A DNA stretch of 64,000 bases. Origin: Adiantum capillus-veneris (lineage: Eukaryota > Streptophyta > Polypodiopsida > Polypodiales > Pteridaceae). A program made the translations under genes and the position numbers. Below, piece after piece: positions 23,681-33,736 of this stretch. Each line of letters opens with the position of its first letter. The first letter of the stretch is position 1. The DNA is taken from assembly GCA_014529385.2 (NCBI GenBank), contig CM043955.1:150425640-150489639 (forward strand), read 5' to 3'. Below the pieces are notes generated by a model. It was given only the letters and a program-made list of their open reading frames with translations, did not search any database and was not told the DNA's origin.

Positions 23681-23907
23681 TGTTGGAATTAGGGTTGCAG
23701 AGAAACACACACAGCTTGGAGAAGACGAAGGAAGATCAAGGCACACAATAAAGAGTGTGTTACTTAGTGTGCAATGGAAAGATAGATAGCCCTAGAGTAA
23801 TGGGCGTATATACAATGCACGGGGGAAAAAACCTCCTAAAGAGGGAAAAAATGCCCCGGTGGTCCTAGTGTGTTCACACACATCACTACCACATGTATAT
23901 GGTAACA
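23681..23907 (-). repeat. 3' LTR of family A element
   Basis: 227 bp, TGTTGGAATT...GGTAACA in plus orientation. It pairs with 28630-28856, and the purine tract (plus-strand AATCCCCCCTGG) is adjacent at 23908. Confidence 0.96.
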
Positions 23908-23982
23908 AATCCCCCCTGGAGTGATGCAGTGAACGAGAGCTGGCACATGAGTAAAGGGAAGTGCCATGCCCTGAGGACACGA

Positions 23983-26900
23983 TCAGTCCACAAAGGGGAG
24001 TAAGCCCAAAGCTTTGCGGAAAGCTTCAAGCTTCTCACGAGACAATGCCTTTGTGAAAAGATCTGCAAGGTTGTCCTGTGTTGGCACATAAGCCAAGCTG
24101 ATCTCTCCTGCTGAGAGCCTCTCCCTGACATAGTGGTAATGCACCTCAATGTGCTTTGTGCAAGCATGAAAAACTGGGTTCCTCGCAACTGCCAATGCGC
24201 TCTGACTGTCAGTGTAGATAGTGTTGGCAGTGTCCTGTCCAACACCCAAATCAGCCATAAGGCGTCTGAGCCATACACACTCAACCGTAGCTATGAAGAC
24301 TGCCCTGTACTCAGCCTCACAACTCGAAGTGGCCACAGTAGGTTGCTTCTTGCTCAACCATGATATACATGAACTGCCAAGCATGAAACAAAAACCACTT
24401 GTGGACACTAGCGTGTCAAAACAACCAGCCCAATCTGAGTCCGAAAAAGCATGTAAGTCTGGCAGCAATGATCCCCCCTTGGGATAAAACAAGCCAAGAT
24501 GTAAAGTGCCACTAAGGTAGCGGAAAATCCTCTTGACAGCCTGCCAATGCTTAGACCTTGGGCTATGCATAAATTTGCTGACCTGTGAGACTGCAAATTG
24601 AATATCCAGCCTCGTGTTGCATACATAAATGAGGCAGCCAACAGCAGTTTGGTAAAGAGTGACATCAGCAGGATCACCAGCATCGTGTAGACTCAACTTC
24701 AAACTTGTTTCCATGGGAGTGGCAATAGGTTTGCAATCCTCAAGTCCAAACTTACATAGCAATGTCTCTATGTAACTTTTCTGACACAAGGCAATACCAC
24801 CATCACACTGCTTAAACTGTATACCCAAATAATGATGCAATAGTCCCAAATCTTTCATCTTGAAAGTAGCATTCAAATCAGCCTTAAATTCAGCAATGTG
24901 TCTCTCATTTGGTCCAGTGATCAGCAAATCATCAACATAAAGAACCACAATGAGAAGTATATCACCCTCACGCTTTACATACAATGTGCTTTCTGTTGGA
25001 CTATTACGAAAGCCTTGTTTGACCAAATGAGTGTCAGCTTTCTCATACCAAGCACGAGGAGATTGCTTCAACCCATACAAAGCCTTCTTACATATGCACA
25101 CTTTGTCCTCTTGTCCTTTTATGACAAAACCGCGAGGCTGCGTTACGTAAACTTCCTCAAATATGTCACCATTCAAGAAAGCAGTAACAATGTCTGATTG
25201 ATGTACATCCCAACCAAAATGAGCTGCCAATGCACATAGAAAACGCACAGTAGTCATACGACAAGTGGGAGCAAAAGTCTCTTCATAATCTATGCCTTTT
25301 TGTTGTGCATAACCCTTTGCAACAAGTCGAGCCTTATGGCGATCGATCTCACCATCCGGCTTGCATTTCAACTTGTAAACCCACTTCGTACAAATGCCCT
25401 TTTTGCCAGGAGGAAAATCACATAAAGTCCATGTGTCATTTTCTATAAGTGCAACATATTCTGATTGCATGGCAGCCATCCAATTTTTTGAATTTTGTGC
25501 TTCATCAAAAGTCAGAGGCTCCTCAACATCATGTAAGCTAGACACAGCCAAAGCATAACAATCTGATGCATAAGATGAATGGCAAGAGCCTGAATGAGTA
25601 CGACTAAACAAAGGTGCATCCAATTTACTGTCACACAATGTGTGCACCAGCCATTTTGGCATACCTCTAGCCTGCTCATTTTCAGCCCTTTCCTCATCAA
25701 GTACATCATGTACATCTGCATCAGTAATAGGCTGATCTAAAACATTTTCAAAAACCCCCATAGGCTGTACATTTGCCTCATTGGAACTTACGTTCGTATT
25801 TCCACCACTGAAAAGAGGCAACAAAGTGTCATAAATGTCCTGTGAGCTTACAATTCTGTCTCTGGTACATGACAGCAAGGGCTGAACAGAATCTTCCACA
25901 AACACTAAATCCCGTGAAACTAGAATACGTTTTGTTTGCGGATGATACAACCTGTAACCTTTGCTTTCAGCACTATAACCAACAAAAATACATTTGATAG
26001 CCTTATCATCCAATTTTCTGCGCTGCACTTGTGGCACCAAAGCATATGCCAAACAGCCAAAAACACGCATGTGCTCAATAGAAGGTTTTCTATCATGCCA
26101 TGCTTCATATGGAGTAATAGATTGCAAAGCTTTTGTAGGACACCTGTTAAGTACATAAGTGACACACATAATGGCCTCAAGCCAAAAAGAATGCAGCAAA
26201 GCTTGACTTTTGACCATACATCGTGCCATTTCCGTCAGTGACCTGTTTTTCCTCTCAGCAACACCATTTTGCTGAGGTGTATAAGGCACTGTACATTGGT
26301 GTTTTATCCCACGACTAGCCATAAATGCATTAAATTCATGAGACATATACTCCCCCCCTCGATCGAAACGGAGGGTGCCCATAGTACATTTCGAGACATT
26401 TTCAGCCATAGCCAGAAATTGTTTGAAGCACATAAAAACTTCGGACTTCGCTTTAAGCGGAAATACCCATGCATGCCTGGAGTAATCATCAATGAAAGTC
26501 ACAAAGTACAGGTAATTGCCCAAGGACGGAGTTTGCATGGGCCCACAAACATCACTATGCACAAGCTGCAACCTGCATGTGGCCCGAACTGAACCATCCT
26601 TTGGAAACTTAGAACGCTGCATCTTACCCAAAATACAGCCTTCACAAACATGTTTGACAGGTGCTTCAAGAGGCGGCAAAGAAGCAACCATATCAGATTT
26701 CTGCAAACGCAGCAAACTGGCAAAATTCAGATGACCAAAACGTGCATGCCAAAGTTTTGCATCTGAAATAGCCCTTGAATCTGCAACATCATTTGCAAAA
26801 TTTTGTCCACACTTGTCATACAAAGTGAGCTTATACAGCCCACGACACAAAAGGCCAGATGCAACAATTTCATCACCAAAACTGAGATCATGAACTGTAT

Positions 26901-27381
26901 ATCTGTCATCCACAAATTTGACTACAAGTCCAAGTCTAGCAAGTGCGGATACAGACAAGAGATTCTTCTTGATCCCAGGTACATAAAGTGCATCAAAAAG
27001 TGTGAAGGAACTGCCATTAGCAGTGAGCACAATCTTTCCAACTCCCTGAACTGGATAAGAGGCGTTGTTGGCACAAGTGACTGAATTCCCATGAGGGACA
27101 GACTCGAGAGAGGTAAACAATTCACGATGTGAGGTAATGTGCTTTGTAGCACCACTGTCAAAATACCACACATGTGAATCTGCAGCAATAACTGACAAGC
27201 ATGCATCATGGACAGTAGGATTGTAAGTGCACTCTACGCTAAAATCCCATTCTGCATCAACATCAGCATTACAGTCTCCTTTCACAAAAGACTCAACAAT
27301 GGCTGCATCTGTAGTGGAACCAATATTTGCAGTGGAACCACCCTCTTTCTTCTTAGCCTCTTTGGCCTTCAACTTAGGCAT
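23983..27381 (-). CDS. copia pol: protease, integrase, reverse transcriptase, RNase H
   Basis: A 1132-codon open frame. Domains in order: end of the zinc-knuckle region; protease with WYFDSGATKHITSHRELF (about residue 75); pre-integrase HARFGHLNF and C..C (about 215-255); integrase core with LVHSDVCGPM, DRGGEY and PQQNGVAERKNR; RT with KWVYKLKC, ARLVAKGYAQQKGIDY and the catalytic LYVDDLLITG (about 850); and RNase H with SDSDWAGC, SCEAEYRAV and YTDSQSALAVARNP, ending LLPFVD. These enzymes process Gag-Pol, copy element RNA and insert the cDNA. The first Met shown is not the native start: pol should be read through from gag, but a one-base deletion near 27379 breaks the join. Length and order are normal for copia. 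Confidence 0.95.
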   Translation of the reverse strand: MPKLKAKEAKKKEGGSTANIGSTTDAAIVESFVKGDCNADVDAEWDFSVECTYNPTVHDACLSVIAADSHVWYFDSGATKHITSHRELFTSLESVPHGNSVTCANNASYPVQGVGKIVLTANGSSFTLFDALYVPGIKKNLLSVSALARLGLVVKFVDDRYTVHDLSFGDEIVASGLLCRGLYKLTLYDKCGQNFANDVADSRAISDAKLWHARFGHLNFASLLRLQKSDMVASLPPLEAPVKHVCEGCILGKMQRSKFPKDGSVRATCRLQLVHSDVCGPMQTPSLGNYLYFVTFIDDYSRHAWVFPLKAKSEVFMCFKQFLAMAENVSKCTMGTLRFDRGGEYMSHEFNAFMASRGIKHQCTVPYTPQQNGVAERKNRSLTEMARCMVKSQALLHSFWLEAIMCVTYVLNRCPTKALQSITPYEAWHDRKPSIEHMRVFGCLAYALVPQVQRRKLDDKAIKCIFVGYSAESKGYRLYHPQTKRILVSRDLVFVEDSVQPLLSCTRDRIVSSQDIYDTLLPLFSGGNTNVSSNEANVQPMGVFENVLDQPITDADVHDVLDEERAENEQARGMPKWLVHTLCDSKLDAPLFSRTHSGSCHSSYASDCYALAVSSLHDVEEPLTFDEAQNSKNWMAAMQSEYVALIENDTWTLCDFPPGKKGICTKWVYKLKCKPDGEIDRHKARLVAKGYAQQKGIDYEETFAPTCRMTTVRFLCALAAHFGWDVHQSDIVTAFLNGDIFEEVYVTQPRGFVIKGQEDKVCICKKALYGLKQSPRAWYEKADTHLVKQGFRNSPTESTLYVKREGDILLIVVLYVDDLLITGPNERHIAEFKADLNATFKMKDLGLLHHYLGIQFKQCDGGIALCQKSYIETLLCKFGLEDCKPIATPMETSLKLSLHDAGDPADVTLYQTAVGCLIYVCNTRLDIQFAVSQVSKFMHSPRSKHWQAVKRIFRYLSGTLHLGLFYPKGGSLLPDLHAFSDSDWAGCFDTLVSTSGFCFMLGSSCISWLSKKQPTVATSSCEAEYRAVFIATVECVWLRRLMADLGVGQDTANTIYTDSQSALAVARNPVFHACTKHIEVHYHYVRERLSAGEISLAYVPTQDNLADLFTKALSREKLEAFRKALGLLPFVD

Positions 27382-27584
27382 GACTTGATCAAGTGATCCT
27401 TGGCTTTACAATAATGGCAAGGCATCTTCTTTTTGCCCTTATCACGAGAATTACCAGACGAAGTACTGCCAGCAGAAGCATTAGGAACAGAATTTTTGCC
27501 ACTCGCAGCAGAACCATAAGAAGTGGCTTCATTACTGTTACCACCCTTTCTTTGAGAAGCAATAAAAGCCTGTTCAACTGCACG
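27379..27584 (-). pseudogene. gag C-terminal part with zinc knuckle
   Basis: In frame with gag after its TAG: an R/G/S/N-rich segment followed by CHYCKAKDHLIKSC, a CCHC knuckle that binds element RNA. Compared with the plus-strand copy at 31774, one base is missing just after the last Cys (TCATGCCTAAG here, TCGTGTCCTAAG there), which throws the frame out before pol. Two small differences therefore disable an otherwise complete polyprotein. Confidence 0.85.
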
Positions 27585-28268
27585 CTACCTAGTCCTGTTT
27601 TTTCTGGAAAGTGACTCTTGCAACAGCAATGTGCATAATGCATCAAACTTGACAACTTCAGGATTTCCTTGGGTCATAAGTCTCCAAGTACTAGCAAAAG
27701 TTTGGTAGGAATCTGGTAAGGCATCAAGAACAGTCTGCACAAGGGAACTGTCTGAAATGACTTCACGTGCAGAAATAAGCTGCTCATTGATATCCTTGAC
27801 ACTAGCAAGGAAAGTGTCCATATCATCTTCCTCATGCATAATCTTCGACTCCAACTCTTTACGCAGCAAAGCAATTTTAGCCTCATTGCGGCTTGCATAA
27901 AGACTTGCTAAAATATCCCAAGTCTGTTTTGCAGATTTTGCTGAACGGATGTGAGGAACAATGGTGCGCTTCACAAACAACGCAATCAATGCATGAGCCT
28001 GCGCATCCTTAACATCCCAACGAGCTTGTTCTGTCGTAGGCAAAACAACTCTAACAGCTGCAATCCTTGCAGCAAGACCTGCAACATCCTCAACATCGCC
28101 TACATCCTCAGAACCAGGACGTACATCAATGCCCTGCACAATGTTCCAAACACCCTTTGACACAAGAACATGTTGCATCATATAAGAGCACATAGGGTAG
28201 TTGTCCCCATCCAACCTGTCCTCAGTAGCAAACATCTTGAACACATCTGTGTTGTTGTTGTCAGCCAT
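27585..28268 (-). CDS. copia gag (capsid), ends at a premature TAG
   Basis: The start is the ATG at 28268 (MADNNNTDVFKMF), used because it lies after the leader and matches the other copy; 20 further upstream codons are open but lie in leader sequence. Features: RLDGDNYPMCSYMMQHVL (the copia F/L.G.NY..W...M opening, W replaced by C here), AWDIL/TWDIL..LY, and a DALPDSYQTFASTW block. This is the Gag capsid that assembles cytoplasmic particles. The frame ends after NRTR at a TAG where the 31620 copy has CAG, so the original protein continued into the zinc knuckle and pol. Confidence 0.9.
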   Translation of the reverse strand: MADNNNTDVFKMFATEDRLDGDNYPMCSYMMQHVLVSKGVWNIVQGIDVRPGSEDVGDVEDVAGLAARIAAVRVVLPTTEQARWDVKDAQAHALIALFVKRTIVPHIRSAKSAKQTWDILASLYASRNEAKIALLRKELESKIMHEEDDMDTFLASVKDINEQLISAREVISDSSLVQTVLDALPDSYQTFASTWRLMTQGNPEVVKFDALCTLLLQESLSRKNRTR

Positions 28269-28615
28269 GGTAAATGCTGCACCTGATGTGAAAACTGCCC
28301 GAAAATAGGAGAAACGGAGCGGGAACAACCTGTGCTATATAGCACAAACCGTAGAAGACTATATGGCACCTGTTATGCAGAAAACGGCACTGACAGAAAT
28401 TTTGCACAAAATGACGAAATAGCCTGTGCAGTACTACTTGTAGTGGAAACGGAGGCCGAAATGAGCCCAAATCAAAATTCTGAGCAGACCGAGGTCTTCG
28501 AGCGTTCCCAAAATTTGTGTCAACCCACGATCGCTCGCCAAAGCTCACTGAAATCGGAGAAAGTGAGCAGGTGTGTGCTGGAGCAGCTGGCAACTAAGCT
28601 GGGAGGGCATGACCT

Positions 28616-28627
28616 GCTCTGATACCA
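28616..28627 (-). other. primer-binding site, family A element
   Basis: On the minus strand it reads TGGTATCAGAGC two bases after the 5' LTR, a perfect initiator-Met tRNA complement. Confidence 0.92.
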
Positions 28628-28629
28628 AT

Positions 28630-28856
28630 TGTTGGAATTAGGTTTGCAGAGAAACACACACAGCTTCGAGAAGACGAAGGAAGATCAAGGCACACAATAG
28701 AGAGTGTGTTACTTAGTGTGCAATGGAAAGATAGATAGCCCTAGAGTGATGGGCGTATATACAATGCACGGGGGGAAAAACCTCCTAAAGAGGGAAAAAA
28801 TGCCCCGGCGGTCCTAGTGTGTTCACACACATCACTACCACATGTATATGGTAACA
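28630..28856 (-). repeat. 5' LTR of family A element
   Basis: 227 bp partner of 23681-23907, with TG..CA ends and GGTAG outside. Plus-strand CGTATATACAATG, near 28755, gives a TATATA promoter core on the minus strand. Confidence 0.96.
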
Positions 28857-28861
28857 GGTAG
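28857..28861. repeat. target-site duplication GGTAG (right)
   Basis: Matches 23676-23680. Confidence 0.95.
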
Positions 28862-29760
28862 CCACTTTTAAGGTCAATCCTATTGAAGTATGTTAAACCT
28901 TGTAGCTTATCAAACATATCTTCTACCCGTGGTACGGGAAATATGTTTTTGATAGTGATATGGTTTAGTGCTCGATAGTCCACACACATGCGGTATGTAC
29001 CATCTTTCTTTTGCACTAAAAGGAATGGAGAAGAAAAGGGAGAGGAGCTAGGCCTCACCATCCCTTTGTCTACCAATTCTTCTACTTGCCTCATGATCTC
29101 CTCTTGTTGAGTTTGGGAAACTTGATAAGGAGGCTTGTTAGGTGGTGAGCTTCCTGGTAGGAGCTCAATTCGATGATCATCATCCCCTCGTTTTGGAGGT
29201 AATTCCAAAGGGATATCATCGATAAAAACATCTTCGAATCCATTTAAAAAATAAAACAAGTCTAATTCTTCTAAATTCCTAACACCTTGTTTTGTTAAAA
29301 CATTAGCATCATTTAGAGACTCTTTGACAAAACTCATATACGCAAAAACTGAGCTTTTCATTGAATTTTCAAAAGCAAGTAAATTTACAAGTGGTATACT
29401 ACGACCGGACTCATTAGCATCTATATACATGCTCTTTTCCCTATAGGTGAAGTAGATTCTTCTTTCAGGGAACTTCATGTTGGCAGCCATGCAGTTGAAC
29501 CATGGTGCCCCTAGGATAACATCCTCATGTTGGAGAGGAAAGATGAAAAAGTCCTCTTTGTCGATGTAACTTTGGACATGAAGCCTCAACTTCCCAATGT
29601 AGCGAGTAACAAAGGCTTGTTGTCCCTTGAAAACTCCATTGGTAGTTATAGTATCTCCCATCTCGAAAGCTTGAATTCCCAACTTAGTGGCCAACTCCAT
29701 TGATATGAAGTTGTGAGTGAAGCCACGGTCAAACAAAATGAAGGCATTATGCTCCCTTAC
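28857..29760 (-). pseudogene. gypsy protease and first part of RT (right part of split element)
   Basis: Minus-strand frame from about 29760. FDRGFTHNFIS corresponds to the gypsy protease active site, normally D-S/T-G.(T)H.FI; the middle residue is Arg here, so the catalytic triad is damaged. LGAPWF follows. A linker with ELPPKRGDDDHRIEL leads into RT: GMVRPSSSPFSSPFLLVQKKDGTYRMCVDYRALN in shorter motif terms (PSSSP, VKKxDG, CVDYR) and IDLKSGY, the first catalytic-Asp block. RT is cut here by the copia insertion and resumes at 23680. Protease would mature the polyprotein and RT copies the RNA; this copy is inactive. Confidence 0.88.
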
Positions 29761-29859
29761 ATTTCCCCAAATATAGGAGAGAGGTGATCCTTTGCAATGA
29801 GCATCCTCTTTTGGAGCTTCGATCGTGGAAGCTCTAGGGGGCTCATTGCGGGCATTTCT

Positions 29860-30353
29860 TTAGGGGCAAGAACGATAGCCATGTCCTTGCTCCCCACACT
29901 TGAAGCATTTGTCATCCTTACGAAAAGCTTCTAGCTCTTCAAGAGAGAGTTTATTTTTAGCTTTGTAAACTCCCTTCTCCTTGGACCGATTGTTGTTGTT
30001 GTTGTTGGAATTACCTTGGGGAGAACTATGGTCATTGTTCTTCCCCTTGGCTTCATTTTGATCTTTGTTTTCAATGGGCTTGGCATTCCTTTTAGCGCCT
30101 GCTGGAAATTGATGTGCAAAGTAACCATAGTGTGGTGGATTACTTCGGTGATAGAACCGGGCCATTGAGAGTTGACATACTCGGCCATTTCTTCAGGTAA
30201 TTCTGCAGAAAATTGTTGCTTTTGCTCGGTAAAGTCTATCTTTTGAAAGGTAGTAGCTTCGATATGTAAATCCCAAAACTTGTCCACATATTTGTGGATA
30301 TACTCATTGGAGATCAGCTTCAAACTCCGCCATTCGGTAAGCACTTTATCCTT
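29860..30353 (-). pseudogene. gypsy gag fragment with CCHC knuckle
   Basis: Two overlapping minus-strand frames separated by a frameshift near 30100. The upstream frame has LTEWRSLKL....I..YV.KFWDLH, the Retrotrans_gag-type helix pattern, and the downstream frame has an N/K-rich linker, KLSLEELEAFRKDDKC and the knuckle CFKCGEQGHGYRSC. Gag packages element RNA. The N-terminal part is missing because a family A copia begins at 30354. Confidence 0.85.
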
Positions 30354-30580
30354 TGTTACCATATACATGTGGTAGTGATGTGTGTGAACACACTAGGACC
30401 GCCAGGGCATTTTTTCCCTCTTTAGGAGGTTTTTTCCCCCGTGCATTGTATATACGCCCATCACTCTAGGGCTATCTATCTTTCCATTGCACACTAAGTA
30501 ACACACTCTCTATTGTGTGCCTTGAGCTTCCTTCGTCTTCTCCAAGCTGTGTGTGTTTCTCTGCAACCCTAATTCCAACA
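30354..30580 (+). repeat. 5' LTR of truncated family A copy
   Basis: 227 bp, TGTTACC...TTCCAACA, followed by the primer site. Confidence 0.95.
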
Positions 30581-30582
30581 AT

Positions 30583-30594
30583 TGGTATCAGAAC
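30583..30594 (+). other. primer-binding site (one mismatch)
   Basis: TGGTATCAGAAC, one base off the initiator-Met consensus, two bases after the LTR. Confidence 0.88.
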
Positions 30595-30942
30595 AGGTCA
30601 CGTCCTCCCGGGCTTAGTCGCCAGCTGCTCCAGCACACGCCTGCTCGCTTTCTCCGATTTCAGTGAGCTTTGGCGAGCGATCGCATGTTGACAAAAATTT
30701 TGGGAACACTCGAAGAGCTCGGTCTGCTCAGAATTTTGATTTGGGCTCATTTCGGCCTCCATTTCCACTACAAGCAGTACTGCACAGGCTATTTCGTCAT
30801 TTTGTGCAGAATTTCTGTCAGTGCCGTTTTCTGCATAACAGGTGCCTTATAGTCTTCTACGGTTTGTGCTATATAGCACAGGTTGTTCCCGCTCCGTTTC
30901 TCCTATTTTCGGGCAGTTTTCACATCAGGTGCAGCATTTACC

Positions 30943-31629
30943 ATGGCTGACAACAACAACACAGATGTGTTCAAGATGTTTGTTGTTGAGGACAGGTTGG
31001 ATGGGGACAACTACCCTATGTGGTCTTATATGATGCAACATGTTCTTGTGTCAAAGGGTGTCTGGAACATTGTGCAGGGCATTGATGTACGTCCTGGTTC
31101 TGAGGATGTAGGCGATGTTGCGGATGTTGCAAGGATTGCAGCTGTTAGAGTTGTTTTGCCTATGGCAGAACAAGCTCGTTGGGATGTTAAGGATGCACAG
31201 GCTCATGCATTGATTATGTTGCCTATGAAGAGCACCATTGTTCCTCACATTTGTTCAGCAAAATCTGCAAAACAAGCTTGGGATATTCTAGCACGTCTTT
31301 ATGCAAGCCGCAATGAGGCTAAAATTGCTTTGCTGCGTAAAGAGATGGAGTCGAAGATTATGCATGAGGAAGATGATATGGAAACTTTCCTTGCTAGTGT
31401 CAAGGATATCAATGAGCAGCTTATTTCTGCAGGTGAAGTCATTTCAGACAGTTCCCTTGTGCAGACTGTTCTTGATGCCTTACCAGATTCCTACCAGACT
31501 TTTGCTAGTACTTGGAGACTGATGACCCAAGGAAATCCTGAAGTTGTCAAGTTTGATGCATTATGCACATTGTTGTTGAAAGAGTCACTTTCCAGAAAAA
31601 ACGGGACTAGGCAGCGTGCAGTTGAATAG
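30943..31629 (+). CDS. copia gag (capsid), ends at a premature TAG
   Basis: Starts at the same ATG as the minus-strand copy (MADNNNTDVFKMF) and keeps the Trp of the opening motif (RLDGDNYPMWSYMMQHVL). It carries the AWDIL..LY and DALPDSYQTFASTW blocks of copia capsid. The frame ends in QRAVE followed by TAG, where the minus-strand copy has CAG, five codons downstream of that copy's own TAG. After the stop the same frame stays open into the zinc knuckle and protease, so a single nonsense change separates gag from the rest here. Confidence 0.9.
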   Translation: MADNNNTDVFKMFVVEDRLDGDNYPMWSYMMQHVLVSKGVWNIVQGIDVRPGSEDVGDVADVARIAAVRVVLPMAEQARWDVKDAQAHALIMLPMKSTIVPHICSAKSAKQAWDILARLYASRNEAKIALLRKEMESKIMHEEDDMETFLASVKDINEQLISAGEVISDSSLVQTVLDALPDSYQTFASTWRLMTQGNPEVVKFDALCTLLLKESLSRKNGTRQRAVE

Positions 31630-32703
31630 GCTTTTATTGCTTCTCAAAGAAAGGGTGGTAATAGTAATGCAGCCACTTCTTATGGTTCTGCTGCGAGTCG
31701 CAAAAATTCTGTTCCTAATGCTTCTGCTGGCAGCACTTCGTCTGGCAATTCTGGTGATAAGGGCAAAAAGAAGATGCGTTGCCATTATTGTAAAGCTAAT
31801 GATCACTTGATCAAGTCGTGTCCTAAGTTGAAGGCCAAAGAGGCTAAGAAGAAAGAGGGTGGTTCCACTACAAATGTTGGTTCCACTACAAATGCAGCCA
31901 TTGTTGAGTCTTCTGTGAAAGGAGACTGTAATGCTGATGTTGATGCAGAATGGGGTTTTAGCGCAGAGTGCACTTACAATCCTACTGTCCATTATGCATG
32001 CTTGTCAGTTATTGCTGCAGATTCACATGTGTGGTATTTCGACAGTGGTGCTACAAAGCACATTACCTCACATCGTGAATTGTTTACCTCTCTCGAGTCT
32101 GTCCCTCATGGGAATTCAGTCACTTGTGCCAACAACGCCTCTTATCCAGTTCAGGGAGTTGGAAAGATTGTGCTCACTGCTGCTAATGGCAGTTCCTTCA
32201 CACTTGTTGATGCACTTTATGTACCTGGGATCAAGAAGAATCTCTTGTTTGTATCCGCACTTGCTAGACTTGGACTTGTAGTCAAATTTGTGGATGACAG
32301 ATGTACAGTTCATGATCTCAGTTTTGGTGATGAAATTGTTGCATCTGGCCTTTTGTGCCGTGGGCTGTATAAGCTCACTTTGTATGACAAGTGTGGACAA
32401 AATTTTGCAAATGCTGTTGCAGGTTCAAGGGCTATTTCAGATGCAAAACTTTGGCATGCACGTTTTGGTCATCTGAATTTTGCCAGTTTGCTGCGTTTGC
32501 AGAAATCTGATATGGTTGCTTCTTTGCCGCCCCTTGAAGCACCTGTCAAACATGTTTGTGAAGGCTGTATTTTGGGTAAGATGCAGCGTTCTAAGTTTCC
32601 AAAGGATGGTTCAGTTCGGGCCACATGCAGGTTGCAGCTTGTGCATGGTGATGTTTGTGCGCCCATGCAAACTCCGTCCTTGGGCAATTACTTTGTGCTT
32701 TGA
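31630..32703 (+). pseudogene. copia zinc knuckle, protease and start of integrase, truncated
   Basis: In the same frame as gag after its TAG. It contains an S/G/N-rich linker, the intact knuckle CHYCKANDHLIKSC (near 31777), protease WYFDSGATKHITSHRELF (near 32033), YVPGIKKNLL, pre-integrase HARFGHLNF and a C..C pair, then LVHGDVCAPMQTPSLGNY. The first catalytic-Asp block reads HGD rather than HSD. A six-base deletion and loss of similarity follow, with a stop at 32701-32703. It cannot supply integrase or RT. Confidence 0.9.
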
Positions 32704-33736
32704 TACCCTCAGAAACATTATTCGCTACTCTTCTTTACCTTTGAAAATAAGTTCTTAAGCAGCCACCCCCGTGGTTTAGACGTTGTCGATTGCAAAGACT
32801 AGTGGAGAGGGTCTAACATTGATCGGTTGATTATGGTTCTTGTTGAGCTTGCTAATAGCTCAATAATGGTTAAGCCAAAGGCAAGCCAAGGGGTGGCCGC
32901 ACAATTCCAAGTTGCTCTACAAGATCTACATTTGGGGTCCCTCTCTAGAGCTCCAATATCCACTTCTTCCAGGCCACCACAAAGACTCCAAAATGGACAC
33001 AAGGTTTGCACCGAAGGTTTGCACTAAGTGGCTCCAATAGAATAGGGATCCAAGCTTTACTTCTCCCAAATTTCTCCCCAAAAAGGACTTTAACACCCCT
33101 CTCTTGGGATACAATCTCCTCACTCCACATGGCTCGGCACGGCCCTTAGTAAATTATGGCTCTTGATTTTTGGTCGACTATGCGGCCCTACGCAACCCAC
33201 CCAAAGGATTTTTAAAATGCACCCATGGGTTGAGGGGGGCAGTTGAGGAGTCTATGTCATCACAAAAAGAAACCTGGATTCCAGTTGGCATTTGAAAATG
33301 CAGACGGAAGGAGGGGTTTCGTCAGTGCAAATAGACGATGTTTTAAAACGTTGCCACAAGGGGTCAATAAAAGATGGGCTGGCTAGGCATTTTAAAATGT
33401 ACGCAGCAAAGGGGGAAGCACTATCAAAGCTATTTGGCGGGCGATGGCAGAGGTAGAATTTCAAAACGCTACCAACGGGCTATCGTTCAAGACCATTGCG
33501 GCATCAAGGGGCAACGATAGGGTTGAGAAGCACAACGTCATCACGTCCAACATTTTATAACGTTATTAGATGGGGATGGCAGCACCAAGGGTAGAAGAGG
33601 GATGGAGTTGAAAAAATGCCGAGGGCTCCAGAACCACGACGTCTTAAAACGTTATGTGCAGCATGGGGGGAAAGAGCGCCATCGACAGATAGGGAGGGAT
33701 TGAAAGCTCTTTAGGACACAAGCTCTCTCTGCCAAC
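32703..33736 (-). other. possible retrotransposon leader, no gene recognised
   Basis: Non-coding on both strands as far as I can see. It lies between the truncated copia and the minus-strand primer site at 33737. Degenerate words of the type TTTTAAAACGTT recur near 33340, 33455, 33552 and 33645, spaced about 95-115 bases, which suggests an old tandem structure. It may be the 5' leader of the gypsy element whose gag ends at 30353, but no gag N-terminus was found here. Confidence 0.4.

Larger units (their letters stand above)
23681..28856 (-). mobile_element. near-intact Ty1/copia retrotransposon, family A (5176 bp)
   Basis: Complete minus-strand element: 5' LTR 28630-28856, primer site 28616-28627, leader, gag from 28268, zinc knuckle, one 1132-codon pol frame, purine tract, 3' LTR 23681-23907, and GGTAG duplications on both sides. 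By hand comparison the LTRs differ at about six of 227 positions, so the insertion is fairly recent. It lies inside the RT region of a gypsy element. Two lesions are visible in the coding region: a TAG in late gag and a one-base deletion at the zinc knuckle. Pol is otherwise open throughout. Other copies of the family are at 1-516, 16880-17450 and 30354-32702. Confidence 0.97.
30354..32702 (+). mobile_element. truncated family A copia, 5' half only
   Basis: 5' LTR, primer site, leader, gag, zinc knuckle, protease and the start of the integrase region on the plus strand, then an abrupt loss of similarity near 32700, shortly after the GNY of the integrase N-terminal part. The rest of integrase, RT, RNase H and the 3' LTR are gone, so no target duplication can be checked (left flank TCCTT). 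It is nearly identical to 26511-28856 in the opposite orientation. Confidence 0.93.

Noticed and set aside
23792-23980. 62-codon frame (MSSGHGTSLYSC...) conserved at 211-405, 17151-17339 and here
   Set aside because: It lies across the 3' untranslated region, purine tract and LTR of family A. Its conservation simply follows nucleotide identity of the copies, and it has no codon-level pattern.
24133-27084. Frames of 70-110 codons on the plus strand opposite the copia pol gene
   Set aside because: Antisense shadows of pol; the minus-strand frame has clear catalytic motifs.
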